Shown here in pieces: positions 1 through 7,260 of a stretch of 64,000 bases of DNA. The first letter of the stretch is position 1; each line of letters begins with the position of its first letter. The DNA comes from Eutrophocola sp964503965 (lineage in GTDB: Bacteria > Pseudomonadota > Gammaproteobacteria > Pseudomonadales > Pseudohongiellaceae): positions 1 to 64,000 of the forward strand of contig CAZDCK010000014.1 in NCBI GenBank assembly GCA_964503965.1. Direction: 5' to 3'. Both the position numbers and the translations under genes were made by a program. A model generated the notes under the pieces. The model saw nothing but the letters and a program-made list of their open reading frames with translations. It searched no databases and had not been told where the DNA came from.

Positions 1-21
1 TTTTATCGTTTTATCGTTTTA
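1..21 (-). repeat. Post-stop (CGATAAAA)n repeat, truncated by window edge
   Basis: Read on the minus strand, the stop codon of the cytochrome gene is followed by at least two tandem copies of an 8-nt unit, CGATAAAA. The array runs off the start of the window. It belongs to the same class of purine-rich repeats found after other minus-strand stop codons in this window (for example 15660-15706 and 55190-55225). Confidence 0.6.
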
Positions 22-483
22 TCAGTAATAGTACTCCGTATATCCTGGCAAAAGGCTGTAACGGGAATTCAGAAATGCCACGATATCGATCAGTTCTGTC
101 ACCAGCATGTCCTCCTTCAGATACATCGGAGAGCTTGTGGTACGTCGGCGAACCTCGCCCGGCAGCTGGTCCAGGTAATTCTCTGACAGCACATGGTCGG
201 GATTGATAATGGACGTGACAAGGTCCCCATAAGTCTTGGCAAAATAAATCTCACCACCAAGTTCCACTGTCACCGGCCTCGGGCCACTGAACTCGGGCAG
301 ATCCACACCATTAACCTGGTGGCACTGATTACACTCCAGCCTTAAAAATGCTTCCTGGCCCTGCTGGATATCCCCACTGAGAATAGGGAAGCGAAAGCTA
401 CCCACTTCATCGGGGTACACCCGACAACCACTTAAAAACAGAACAGCCAGTAATGCGGTAAAAAAAATGCGCCAGTGCTTCAT
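22..483 (-). CDS. Lipoprotein c-type cytochrome
   Basis: Small periplasmic electron carrier, 153 residues from the chosen ATG. The N-terminus is a lipoprotein signal (MKHWRIFF, hydrophobic stretch, lipobox LSGC with Cys20). One haem-binding motif CNQCH lies at residues 51-55, so haem c is attached covalently; a downstream SSPMYL segment could supply the axial Met. An in-frame codon eight residues earlier gives MPTRGLYV, but the signal peptide begins properly at the internal Met. The gene lies downstream of the thiolase-like pair on the same strand, separated by about 150 bases, so co-transcription is uncertain. Redox partner not identifiable. Confidence 0.85.
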   Translation of the reverse strand: MKHWRIFFTALLAVLFLSGCRVYPDEVGSFRFPILSGDIQQGQEAFLRLECNQCHQVNGVDLPEFSGPRPVTVELGGEIYFAKTYGDLVTSIINPDHVLSENYLDQLPGEVRRRTTSSPMYLKEDMLVTELIDIVAFLNSRYSLLPGYTEYYY

Positions 484-637
484 CACGTAAAGTCCTCTTG
501 TTGGCAAACCCTGTAGCCATTGGGCTACTACCTGTACAGATGTTAAGTGTATACCGGATTCCTGCCCTTGACATAAGTCATTCCGGATTCCCTGATTGTT
601 CCATTATTCACCAGACCAGAGAGTTTGCAGGACAGCG

Positions 638-1783
638 CTAGAGTGTCTCTTCAGTACCGAAAACTGCCGTCACCTGGCTGGCAAGAAAACCACCGTTGCC
701 ATTACAGGCAGCCAGGTTGGCATCGGCAACCTGGCGATCACCACACTCACCACGCAATTGCTGGACAGCCTCGATCATGAGAAACATGCCATACATGCCG
801 GGATGAACACAGCTAAGCCCACCACCATTGGTATTTACAGGCAGTGAGCCGCCCGGGGCGATATTGCCGTTGGAAACAAACTCACCACCCTGACCCTTTT
901 CACAGAAGCCCATGTCTTCCAGAAACAAAATGGTGTTGATGGTGAAAGCATCATAAAGCTCAACGACATCAATATCCGCGGGCGTCACTCCCGCCATGGC
1001 AAACGCAGCTTCTGCCGCCGGCTTGGCTGCGGTGGTGGTCAGGTCAGGCATGGCAGAAATCAGGTTATGATCAGTTCGACTGCCAACCCCCAGCATGTAA
1101 ACCGGTTTCTTGGGAAAATCCCTGGCCCGCTCTTTCCTGACCATGATCATCGCTGCACCACCATCACTGACAAGGCAGCAATCCAGCAATCCCAACGGGT
1201 CCACAATCATCCGTGCATTAACTACATCTTGCACGGTCAACGGGTCCCGCATATTGGCCGCAGGGTTGAGCTGTGCCCATTTGCGGGCTGAGACAGCCAC
1301 TTCGGCCAGCTGTTCCCTGGTCGTGCCAAACTCATGCATATGCCTGTTGGCTGCCAGGGCATAAGGCGAAATCGGATTACGTGGTTTATACACATCCTCT
1401 ACCGTACGCATGGCCGGCGGATGCGTGAATTTGCCAGTAGCGCTGTTACTGCCATAGCAAATGAGCGCGACATTACACAGCCCCAGTGTCAGTGCTGCAG
1501 CAGCAGACTGCACGGAATTCACGAACACAGAGCCTCCGGTATTTGTACCATCCATATAGGTGGGATTCAGGCCAAAATATTCAGCAACGGTGAGCGGTGT
1601 CAGCAATTCCACAAAGTTGGCGCTGAAAATACCGTCAATCTCACTCTTGTCTATTCCGGCATCGGCAATGGCTCTTTCCACGGCAACAGCCATGATTTCC
1701 ATATGGTTCATCCCGGGCATGCCGGTGAATTCTGTCAGGCCGACGCCAACGACGGCAGCATTACCCCTCAGTGAATCTACCAT
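638..1783 (-). CDS. Thiolase-like protein (SCP-x/Ltp family) lacking the usual nucleophile
   Basis: 381-residue protein with thiolase fold signatures: an N-terminal half ending near the GG(S)xF loop and a C-terminal GGGLSCVHPGM segment holding the conserved His. At the place where thiolases carry the acyl-accepting Cys (usually in a CxSG context) this protein reads TNTGGSVFV, with no Cys. That is a feature of non-thiolytic members such as the Ltp2-type aldolases, which work as a complex with a DUF35 protein. Its start overlaps the upstream DUF35 gene by 7 bases, which fits such a complex. Likely a cytoplasmic enzyme acting on CoA thioesters, by retro-aldol cleavage or a related reaction; the substrate cannot be read from sequence. 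Confidence 0.8.
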   Translation of the reverse strand: MVDSLRGNAAVVGVGLTEFTGMPGMNHMEIMAVAVERAIADAGIDKSEIDGIFSANFVELLTPLTVAEYFGLNPTYMDGTNTGGSVFVNSVQSAAAALTLGLCNVALICYGSNSATGKFTHPPAMRTVEDVYKPRNPISPYALAANRHMHEFGTTREQLAEVAVSARKWAQLNPAANMRDPLTVQDVVNARMIVDPLGLLDCCLVSDGGAAMIMVRKERARDFPKKPVYMLGVGSRTDHNLISAMPDLTTTAAKPAAEAAFAMAGVTPADIDVVELYDAFTINTILFLEDMGFCEKGQGGEFVSNGNIAPGGSLPVNTNGGGLSCVHPGMYGMFLMIEAVQQLRGECGDRQVADANLAACNGNGGFLASQVTAVFGTEETL

Positions 1784-2184
1784 TCCTTATCCCCCTGCTC
1801 TTTGTCATAAAACACCACGGCAGGCTGGTCATCAATCAAACCGACATGGGCACTCACTTCCATTCCAATCACGACATCTTCAGGATCCATGCCCATCACC
1901 TGGCTCATCATGCGTGGGCCTTCCTCAAGGTCAATCAGGGAAATATTGTAGTCTCCCCCCTTTTCCGGACGACGACGCACGGTGGATGTGGAATAGACGG
2001 TTCCCCGCCCGGTGACATCCACCCATTTCAGCTCACTGGAGCCGCAGTGGTTACATAACTGCCGCGGGTAAAATACATGACTGCCACAATCCCGGCATTG
2101 CTGAATTCTGAAAACACCTTTGGCCAGGTTGTCTTCGTAGGTCTGCAGGGGGCCGGGATTGGTTATTTCTTTGTTATTGTCCAA
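1777..2184 (-). CDS. Zn-ribbon/OB-fold DUF35 partner protein
   Basis: 135-residue protein of the DUF35 family: an N-terminal rubredoxin-like zinc ribbon with CRDC (about residue 35) and CNHC (about residue 48), followed by an OB-fold containing VDVTGRGTVYSTS. DUF35 proteins pair with thiolase-like enzymes and help bind or channel the acyl-CoA substrate. The gene overlaps the thiolase-like gene at its 3' end, which supports translational coupling and complex formation. The start is the ATG followed by DNNKEITNPG, and no better alternative is visible. Function is inferred from family and context. Confidence 0.87.
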   Translation of the reverse strand: MDNNKEITNPGPLQTYEDNLAKGVFRIQQCRDCGSHVFYPRQLCNHCGSSELKWVDVTGRGTVYSTSTVRRRPEKGGDYNISLIDLEEGPRMMSQVMGMDPEDVVIGMEVSAHVGLIDDQPAVVFYDKEQGDKEW

Positions 2185-2303
2185 AACACTTTCCTGGGCT
2201 GGGTTTCATTCAAGGCCGCGATTCTAGCATTATTCGCCGCCTCCTGAAATTGACTTTCCCTTCAGCCTCCGTCATGCTCCGCCCCCAGTTTTCAGAGGTG
2301 CCC

Positions 2304-3068
2304 ATGGAATTTGAACTGTCCTTTATGAGTGTTTCCCTGCTGATCGCAGCAGGTTTCTTTGCCGGTTTTATCAACACCATCGCCGGGGGCGGCTCCATGC
2401 TGACGCTACCGGCCCTGATGATTTTCGGTATGCCCGCCGACCTGGCCAATGGCACCAACCGGGTTGGTATCTTCCTGCAGTCTGTAGCCGGTGCGCGCGG
2501 ATTTCATAAAAAGGGAAAACTCGCTCCTTCCACCATCGTGCCGACCCTGGTTCCCACTCTGCTGGGCGCTTTGGCTGGTTCCCTGCTGGCTTCCTACCTC
2601 CCTGTCAGCTGGCTGAAGCCGGCACTGCTCGGCACCATGCTTGGCATGGCAGTGCTGATGCTGGTCAAACCTTCTGCAGTCGCCGCCCCCGAAGGCACCC
2701 AGGCCTATACACTCAAGGAAAGGCCTCTTGCCGCGGCAGGACTGTTCTTTGCCGGTCTTTACGGTGGATTTGTCCAGGCAGGTGTCGGCTTCATTATTAT
2801 TGCTGCCGTTGCCGGTGGCTTGCGGTATGACCTGGTACGCACCAATGCTTTAAAAATGGCCATCACAGCCGCATTAACCGTCATCGCTCTGGGCGTATTT
2901 GTCGTCAGGGGCCAGGTATTGTGGATTCCGGGACTGGTGCTTGCCGTAGGAACTGTTGCCGGTGCAATGGCCAGCGTTCAGTTTGCCATCAATGTCCCCC
3001 AGTCAGTCCTGAAATGGTCACTGTTTGTGATGGTGCTGATTACCTGCGCCGCAGCCTGGTTCAGTTAG
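2304..3068 (+). CDS. TauE/SafE (TSUP) family membrane permease
   Basis: 254-residue polytopic inner-membrane protein, largely hydrophobic with about eight predicted membrane segments. The GFINTIAGGGSMLTLPAL segment near the N-terminus is the TSUP-family signature, and a second FVQAGVGFIII repeat lies in the C-terminal half. Members move sulfite, sulfoacetate or other organosulfonates, or small organic anions; the substrate here is unknown. An upstream in-frame ATG at 2250 would add 18 residues (MTFPSASV...) that do not resemble the family, so the internal ATG before EFELSFMS is preferred. The gene converges on the MATE gene, and the two stops overlap by 4 bases. Confidence 0.88.
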   Translation: MEFELSFMSVSLLIAAGFFAGFINTIAGGGSMLTLPALMIFGMPADLANGTNRVGIFLQSVAGARGFHKKGKLAPSTIVPTLVPTLLGALAGSLLASYLPVSWLKPALLGTMLGMAVLMLVKPSAVAAPEGTQAYTLKERPLAAAGLFFAGLYGGFVQAGVGFIIIAAVAGGLRYDLVRTNALKMAITAALTVIALGVFVVRGQVLWIPGLVLAVGTVAGAMASVQFAINVPQSVLKWSLFVMVLITCAAAWFS

Positions 3069-4474
3069 ACCTTTTCCGTTTCGCCAGGAAATATGTCTGC
3101 ATCCGGTCGATAGAAGGGACCCAGACCCAACTCCCGGCTTATGTTCCTGAGCAGGAACCAGGCAAACAGGGCAGCCAGAATATTTCCCAGTGCCGCACCG
3201 GCAAATAATCCTTTTAAACCCCATAAATGCGATCCCGTATAGGCCAGTGGCACATAAAGCACCATCAGGCGGGTGAATGTCAGCAACAGGGCAGTTCTTG
3301 GCCTTTTCAGCACGTTCAGGGAAACCATGCACAACACAACCACACCATGGGCGCCGTAGGTCAGGGGAATAATCATCAGGTAGGTACGAATGACATCAAT
3401 GACGTCGGGATCATCACTGAAGGTACTTCCGATTACATCACCAAAAACGAAAAGAATGCCATAAATGAGGAGCTGAAATCCCAGTACAAATTTGAGGCAA
3501 CCCATCAGTGCTGTATAGGCGCGATCCTGCCGGCCTGCTCCAATATTCTGTCCAATGAACATGGGCAAAGTGGACGACAGGGCCATGACGAAAATAAGGC
3601 TGATTGTCTCCACGCGACTGCCCACCCCAAAACCTGCCACGACGGTTTCACCAAAACTGGCTACCAGGGCTGTCATGATTGCCGCAGCAAGGGGGGTCAT
3701 TATGTTTGCCCCCATGGCCGGAACACCGATTTGCAGGATCTGCTGCCAATTAGACTTCAGGTGACTCCAGCGGGGCATCGCAAAGTCCAGGAGCTTTTCA
3801 TGGAAACCAAGCACGAGGAAGGAAATTACCAGGGTGATGCTTGCAGCCAGTAATGTGGCCACGGCAGCACCCTTCACCCCCATTTCGGGAAAAGGACCTA
3901 TTCCAAAAATGAACAGGGGATCGAGGGAAATATTGAGAATCGAAAGACAGGCTGCCAGGGTTGCAGACATACGAATATTACCCATGGAGCGGAAAGTACT
4001 ATTGCCAATGACAACCAGCATCAATGGCGGCAGGGCGAGTAGCAGTATGCCCATGTATCCACGAATATAGGGCAGGGTTATCTCATCGGCTCCCAGCATT
4101 CGGAACAGAGGGTCGATAATGGTTGTCCCCAGACTGGCAACCGTGATCGCAAAGATTGCGGCAAATATCAATCCATCACTGATTAAACGGGACGAATCGG
4201 CAAACCGGTTTTCGCCTACCAGTCTGGAGTTGAGCGAGCTCATTCCCATCCCGATACCCAGGGCCAGGCTGAGGTAGATCATATGTACCGGAATAACGAA
4301 GCTGGCGGCTGCCAGTTCTACAGTGCCTAGGCGACTGATATAAAAAATATCAACGATTCCCATCAGGTGCATGGCTACATTGCCAATCAGTGCTGACAGG
4401 GTCAGGCGCATCATTAGCGGCCTGATCGGTTCGGATACGATACGTCTTGTGCGCTTTGCAGCGATACTGCTCAT
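3065..4474 (-). CDS. MATE family multidrug/Na+ (H+) antiporter
   Basis: 469-residue inner-membrane protein with about twelve hydrophobic segments arranged as two homologous halves, the usual MATE length and layout. The N-terminal half includes PLMMRLTLSALIGNVAMHL and YISRLGTVELAAASFVIP; the second half contains GVGSRVETISLIFVMALS and FIGQNIGAGRQDRAY. MATE pumps export cationic drugs and metabolites in exchange for Na+ or H+. Single gene; no regulator is adjacent. Its 3' end overlaps the convergent TSUP gene by 4 bases. Confidence 0.92.
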   Translation of the reverse strand: MSSIAAKRTRRIVSEPIRPLMMRLTLSALIGNVAMHLMGIVDIFYISRLGTVELAAASFVIPVHMIYLSLALGIGMGMSSLNSRLVGENRFADSSRLISDGLIFAAIFAITVASLGTTIIDPLFRMLGADEITLPYIRGYMGILLLALPPLMLVVIGNSTFRSMGNIRMSATLAACLSILNISLDPLFIFGIGPFPEMGVKGAAVATLLAASITLVISFLVLGFHEKLLDFAMPRWSHLKSNWQQILQIGVPAMGANIMTPLAAAIMTALVASFGETVVAGFGVGSRVETISLIFVMALSSTLPMFIGQNIGAGRQDRAYTALMGCLKFVLGFQLLIYGILFVFGDVIGSTFSDDPDVIDVIRTYLMIIPLTYGAHGVVVLCMVSLNVLKRPRTALLLTFTRLMVLYVPLAYTGSHLWGLKGLFAGAALGNILAALFAWFLLRNISRELGLGPFYRPDADIFPGETEKV

Positions 4475-4634
4475 GAAGGTACAGGTGTCCGGAATCTGCA
4501 GGGGGACCAGGCCCCGGGCAGCAATCAGTTAAAAATCAAATAGTATTAAGCTGACGAAGGGTAGCTAAAACAAACCCTACTGGCTACAGCAATTATGAGA
4601 TATCAGGCCTGGAAATATATAATTCGGGGATAAA

Positions 4635-4658
4635 AAAAGAGGGCCTAAGCCCTCTTTT
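4635..4658 (-). terminator. Rho-independent terminator after the 4683-5650 gene pair
   Basis: A 10-bp perfect stem (AAAAGAGGGC / GCCCTCTTTT) with a 4-nt loop; on the minus strand it is followed by an uninterrupted run of T. It sits 25 bases after the stop of the membrane-protein gene ending at 4683. It could also act for the opposite strand. Confidence 0.88.
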
Positions 4659-4682
4659 CATTTTCTGAAATCCTGTGATGAA

Positions 4683-5180
4683 TCAATATTCAACATAGGG
4701 AATCATTCTTCCGAATATGATTACGGCAACCCAGATCGCCAGAGACAAGGCGGCAATCACTTTTGCCCGGAAGTCAGCATCTTCTCCATCTGCAAGCTGT
4801 TTCAGTTCATCATGCTCACCGAACCAGAACCACAGTGCATTAATGCCGGCAATCACAATCAGACCCATCTTCCACTGGAACGCAATGTTCGGGAAGTAGC
4901 GGAATGGATCCGCACACAGGAACGCGATCCCTGAAAGCAGGTTGATGCTGAAAGCACCGATTGCAATCGGGATAAACTTGAGTGCTGATCCCATATTAAT
5001 GAAACGGCCAAACCCGAGAACACGCACATCTATCACCAGCAATGAACCAAACATAATGGTCAGACCGATGAAGTGGACTGTTTCCATCGCCGGGAAAAGC
5101 CAGAAAATATTGCGCATCTGTTCGCCCACCCAGGTGGACTCAAACCAGGAGGCTAATGGTGCATAAGTATCATAATCCAT
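4683..5180 (-). CDS. Small polytopic membrane protein (DUF6644-like), copy 2
   Basis: 165-residue protein with four predicted membrane helices (around residues 28-50, 65-88, 102-118 and 140-160). Conserved-looking features are the PAMETVHFIGLTIMFGSLLVID segment (His in helix 1), INLLSGIAFLCADP and the loop FQWKMGLIV. It is clearly a paralogue of the gene just upstream, with matching INLLSG(I/L), F-Q-x-K-x-G and helix pattern. The His residues in membrane helices would be compatible with haem binding, but that is inference. Resembles proteins annotated DUF6644; no experimental role known to me. A strong terminator follows, so the pair forms a two-gene transcript. Confidence 0.75.
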   Translation of the reverse strand: MDYDTYAPLASWFESTWVGEQMRNIFWLFPAMETVHFIGLTIMFGSLLVIDVRVLGFGRFINMGSALKFIPIAIGAFSINLLSGIAFLCADPFRYFPNIAFQWKMGLIVIAGINALWFWFGEHDELKQLADGEDADFRAKVIAALSLAIWVAVIIFGRMIPYVEY

Positions 5181-5194
5181 AGTACGTCACCCCC

Positions 5195-5650
5195 TTACAG
5201 ATAAGCCATGAGTCGGCCGGTGATAACTCCACCAAACCAACAGGCAATACAGGCTGCAGAAATCAGCTTGGTCATTCCATCTGCAGCACCGTTTTCGGAC
5301 CTGACCTTGTTCATAATCACTTTCATCAGGATTCCCCCCACGACAATGAAGCCGATCTTGAGCTGGAACGATCCCTGAAAGAGATAAACACTGGCGCTTC
5401 CACAAAACAGGATAAGCCCCGAGAGCAGGTTTATAATGAAACCAACCCAGCCAATGACAAATAGCTTGTCAAACGCCAGAATTGAAATGTCTTTTGCGTA
5501 ACCCAGAACCCTGAAGTTCAGAGCAACGACAACCCCCATCACTGTAGCCATGCCGACAGCATGACTGGAAAGCACGATAGGATAGCCCCACAAGGATTCC
5601 CTGATGAAAATCCCCATCGGCCCCTCTTCAAGCCAAAGTAGAAAACCCAT
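5195..5650 (-). CDS. Small polytopic membrane protein (DUF6644-like), copy 1
   Basis: 151-residue membrane protein with about four helices. Shared with the downstream paralogue are the position of a His in helix 1 (LSSHAVGMATVMG), INLLSGLILFCGSA, and the loop SFQLKIGFIVVGG. The gap to the next gene is only 14 bases, so the pair is almost certainly co-translated and may form a heteromeric membrane complex. A perfect FNR/Anr-type palindrome lies about 100 bases upstream, suggesting control by oxygen or redox state. Molecular function unknown. Confidence 0.75.
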   Translation of the reverse strand: MGFLLWLEEGPMGIFIRESLWGYPIVLSSHAVGMATVMGVVVALNFRVLGYAKDISILAFDKLFVIGWVGFIINLLSGLILFCGSASVYLFQGSFQLKIGFIVVGGILMKVIMNKVRSENGAADGMTKLISAACIACWFGGVITGRLMAYL

Positions 5651-6087
5651 AGTTATTACCCACTTAAAATCTGGTTTTTTAGGTCACCAGAATTACAGCA
5701 CAACGATTGGACGCGGAAAAGGCGGGGATAATTCTGAATAGTGATTGGTTGATCAATATCAAAGTTATGCGCCGTGTTGACCGGTCTTATTATGCGCCCC
5801 CAAAAGGTCCGGACTTTTTTGCCCCGGATACCTCGATAAGCACCTCTAAACTAAACCACTGAAGACCAACATTCAAGCTGGCATTGTGATTGATTGCACC
5901 GGGAGCTTCCTTCTAAAGCAAACCCGTCTGCAATCGATGGCAATTGTAATGATTAAGGGTGAAGAAGTGTGCAAGTATTAAGGAAAATGGAAGGGCTCTA
6001 CGGAACGTACCCTGTGGGTTATATTAAGAGATGAAACACCGTGGAGTAACAGGGAATCTCCAGGCTGTGAATTTCATCTTCACTGTT
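5651..6087. other. Intergenic region, no gene seen
   Basis: 437 bases between the AttH-like gene stop and the start of the membrane-protein pair. No reading frame with coding character was found on either strand. It holds the promoter region of the minus-strand pair including the FNR/Anr-type box at 5749-5762, and a short inverted AAAAGGTCCGGACTTTTTT stretch near 5804-5822. Confidence 0.6.
5749..5762 (-). promoter_or_regulatory. FNR/Anr/Dnr-type binding site
   Basis: TTGATCAATATCAA is an exact match to the TTGAT-N4-ATCAA consensus of CRP/FNR-family oxygen or NO sensors. Its centre is about 105 bases upstream of the start codon of the membrane-protein pair, a reasonable distance for an activator site with a 5' leader. 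No clear -10 hexamer could be assigned with confidence. Confidence 0.65.
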
Positions 6088-7194
6088 TTATCGGACCATC
6101 TCCAGGTATCCATGGCCAATGATACTTCCGGTGCTTTCTTCCATGATATCGACTGCCCCTTCCCAGTACTGGAACGTGACGTCCATTAACTGTTCATCGA
6201 ATACAGCGTTTATCAACCAGCTTTTATCCTGATACCCCATTCGCCAGCCCGTTGTATAGACAGTACCATCCGGTGCCTGCCAGCTTGCTGTTTCCTGTAA
6301 CGTGATTTCATTGCGGCTCACTGGTATCTGACCGCCAATCAATGTTGTCAGGTTACCGCTACTATATGGGTGGGCATTGCCTTCAAGATCACGCAACTGG
6401 TAATACATCAGTTCAGAGCCATCATTGAACTGCAATGAAAACCAGTCCCAGCCACTCTGATCCTTACCCAAGGCACTGGTACTCCACTCGCGATCCAGCC
6501 AGCTTGTACCGTCGATTACGTGTTGCTTGCCATCAACATGTACCTGCCCTGCAGTATCAAGGCGGGTCATGCTGTAGTAGTAGGATGCATTGCCCGGCTC
6601 ACTACTTTTCTGGCTAAGCCCACTCTCTCCCTGGAGTACGGGTCGTTTCTGTGGCGTTAATAACAGCGATATTGCAAAATCTTCTTCTATAATTTCCAGT
6701 TCCCACGGAAACGAATCCGTTGCAGAAAATAGCTGCCAATCCTGAATCCAGACTCTGAAGGGTAACTGCGAAGCTCCGGCAAGGCCGGGATTTTCTCGGG
6801 AAAATATTTCAGCTTTATGATGCTGTTTTCCGGTCACCTCGCTAATGGCAGCATGGCCCATCCAGACCCTGTCAGTACACCATGCACTGTTATCAGCACA
6901 ATCATTCTGTGGTCGAAGCTGGGAAGAGAAAAATGTTACCTGGTACCCAAAGCGCTCTCCCTCTTCCGATTCCAGGTTCCCGGTAAGATACCACCATTCG
7001 TTACGAAATCCCGGATGCGGTCCATGATCTTCCGGAAAGGAGAATTGTCTGGCTTTATCCGCCCGTAAATAGCCAGACACATTATCCGATGCCAGCATGT
7101 CTGCAGCAGTTGGCTGACGGGAAGTGACCATTTCTCCACTTTCACTGCAGGCACTGAGCAGAAAAAAACCTGTTAAAAGGTATCGATGATTCAC
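6088..7194 (-). CDS. AttH-like lipoprotein (CrtC/lipocalin-like hydrolase family)
   Basis: 368-residue exported protein. The N-terminus is a lipoprotein signal with lipobox LLSAC (Cys at about residue 16). The body matches the AttH/CrtC-type double lipocalin-like fold: FPEDHGPHPGFRNEWWYLTG near residue 53, FGYQVTFFSSQLRP, and a second domain with GTSWLDREWSTSALGKDQSG and DWFSLQFNDGSELMYYQLRD. In AttEFGH systems this component is the fourth gene, after the ATPase and permeases, as here. Role within the export system is unclear; it may modify or bind the exported hydrophobic compound in the periplasm. It follows the permease gene at 66 bases on the same strand. Confidence 0.85.
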   Translation of the reverse strand: MNHRYLLTGFFLLSACSESGEMVTSRQPTAADMLASDNVSGYLRADKARQFSFPEDHGPHPGFRNEWWYLTGNLESEEGERFGYQVTFFSSQLRPQNDCADNSAWCTDRVWMGHAAISEVTGKQHHKAEIFSRENPGLAGASQLPFRVWIQDWQLFSATDSFPWELEIIEEDFAISLLLTPQKRPVLQGESGLSQKSSEPGNASYYYSMTRLDTAGQVHVDGKQHVIDGTSWLDREWSTSALGKDQSGWDWFSLQFNDGSELMYYQLRDLEGNAHPYSSGNLTTLIGGQIPVSRNEITLQETASWQAPDGTVYTTGWRMGYQDKSWLINAVFDEQLMDVTFQYWEGAVDIMEESTGSIIGHGYLEMVR

Positions 7195-7260
7195 GTAAAG
7201 GGACCCTTGCGTTCCGACGACAGCCTGAAATCAAACATCAGAAGCATACCAGCGTCACTC

